A stretch of DNA of 43,585 bases from Cardinium endosymbiont of Culicoides punctatus (GTDB lineage: Bacteria; Bacteroidota; Bacteroidia; Cytophagales; Amoebophilaceae), in assembly GCF_004354815.1 (NCBI RefSeq), contig NZ_QWJI01000005.1:1-43585 (forward strand). Direction: 5' to 3'. The translations under genes were made by a program, and so were the position numbers. This document shows, one piece after another, positions 43,509 to 43,585 of the stretch; position 1 is the first letter of the stretch, and each line of letters opens with the position of its first letter. The notes beneath the pieces were generated by a model. The model did no database searches. It was not told the origin of the DNA and saw only the letters and a list, made by a program, of their open reading frames with translations.

Positions 43509-43585
43509 GGTGGTGGTACAAATATATGATTTTACTTAGCCCAAGCGTTACCTTTATTTATGCTATCAATGACTATCATGATTGC
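43509..43585. repeat. 77-bp terminal repeat, right copy
   Basis: Exact inverted copy of bases 1-77. It starts GGTGGTGGTACAAATATATG, the end sequence shared with the 268-bp element at 28787-29054, and runs off the window. The element's same end therefore faces inward on both sides of the segment. Confidence 0.85.

Noticed and set aside
1-43585. Linear plasmid or phage-like replicon with terminal inverted repeats
   Set aside because: The content is chromosomal housekeeping genes, the repeat is just 77 bp (a common assembly overlap) and its outer part is an insertion-element end found again internally. An assembly break at a repeat is simpler.

Overview
The window reads as a chromosomal segment of an AT-rich, host-associated member of the Bacteroidota, most likely the Amoebophilaceae (Cardinium/Amoebophilus group). 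Three things point there. Housekeeping genes have Bacteroidota-type products and order (miaB, sigma-54 activator, lptE, TPR protein, secG; rpmB-rpmG-DUF4295; sufC-D-S-E). At least two promoters have the Bacteroidota form TTTG-N19-TAnnTTTG. Accessory genes encode eukaryote-like effector candidates: ankyrin repeats, a ubiquitin-specific protease and a RING-H2 finger. The genus is inferred from protein character only; no database was searched.

Layout. 1-5.7 kb: the Fe-S assembly genes sufC, sufD, sufS, sufE, then dnaB. 5.7-9.3 kb: remnants of mobile DNA, a shortened RelA/SpoT-type gene, a frameshifted coiled-coil lipoprotein and smpB. 9.5-16.9 kb: acyl-CoA ligase, rimM, tRNA-Thr, rplS, lepA, rpmB-rpmG-DUF4295 and ftsY. 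17.0-18.0 kb: an exported C19 ubiquitin protease. 18.2-23.5 kb: glycosyltransferase, ebfC, sppA, tRNA-Ile, prfA, tRNA-Lys. 23.5-26.1 kb: a gene-poor stretch and two paralogous low-complexity secreted proteins. 26.5-28.7 kb: a long ankyrin lipoprotein gene split by a frameshift. 29-37.1 kb: an accessory island with four ankyrin lipoprotein paralogues (one ending in a RING-H2 domain), the stub of a fifth, and two copies of an unknown lipoprotein gene (one disrupted), arranged as a ~2.6 kb segmental duplication. 37.2-43.2 kb: a minus-strand run miaB - sigma-54 activator - lptE - TPR - secG - outer-membrane protein - dusB.

The two ends of the window are the same 77 bp in inverted orientation. The outer 22 bp of that sequence are also the terminal inverted repeats of a 268-bp element at 28.8-29.05 kb. 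The window is therefore probably a contig bounded by two inverted copies of one mobile element.

The most interesting biology is the pairing of a putative E3 ubiquitin ligase (ankyrin repeats plus RING-H2, exported) with a deubiquitinase (USP) in one 43-kb bacterial segment. The RING domain sits where its neighbouring paralogues carry a basic tail that resembles a bipartite nuclear localisation signal. This suggests one ankyrin scaffold has been given different C-terminal effector modules. Function is inferred from motifs only.
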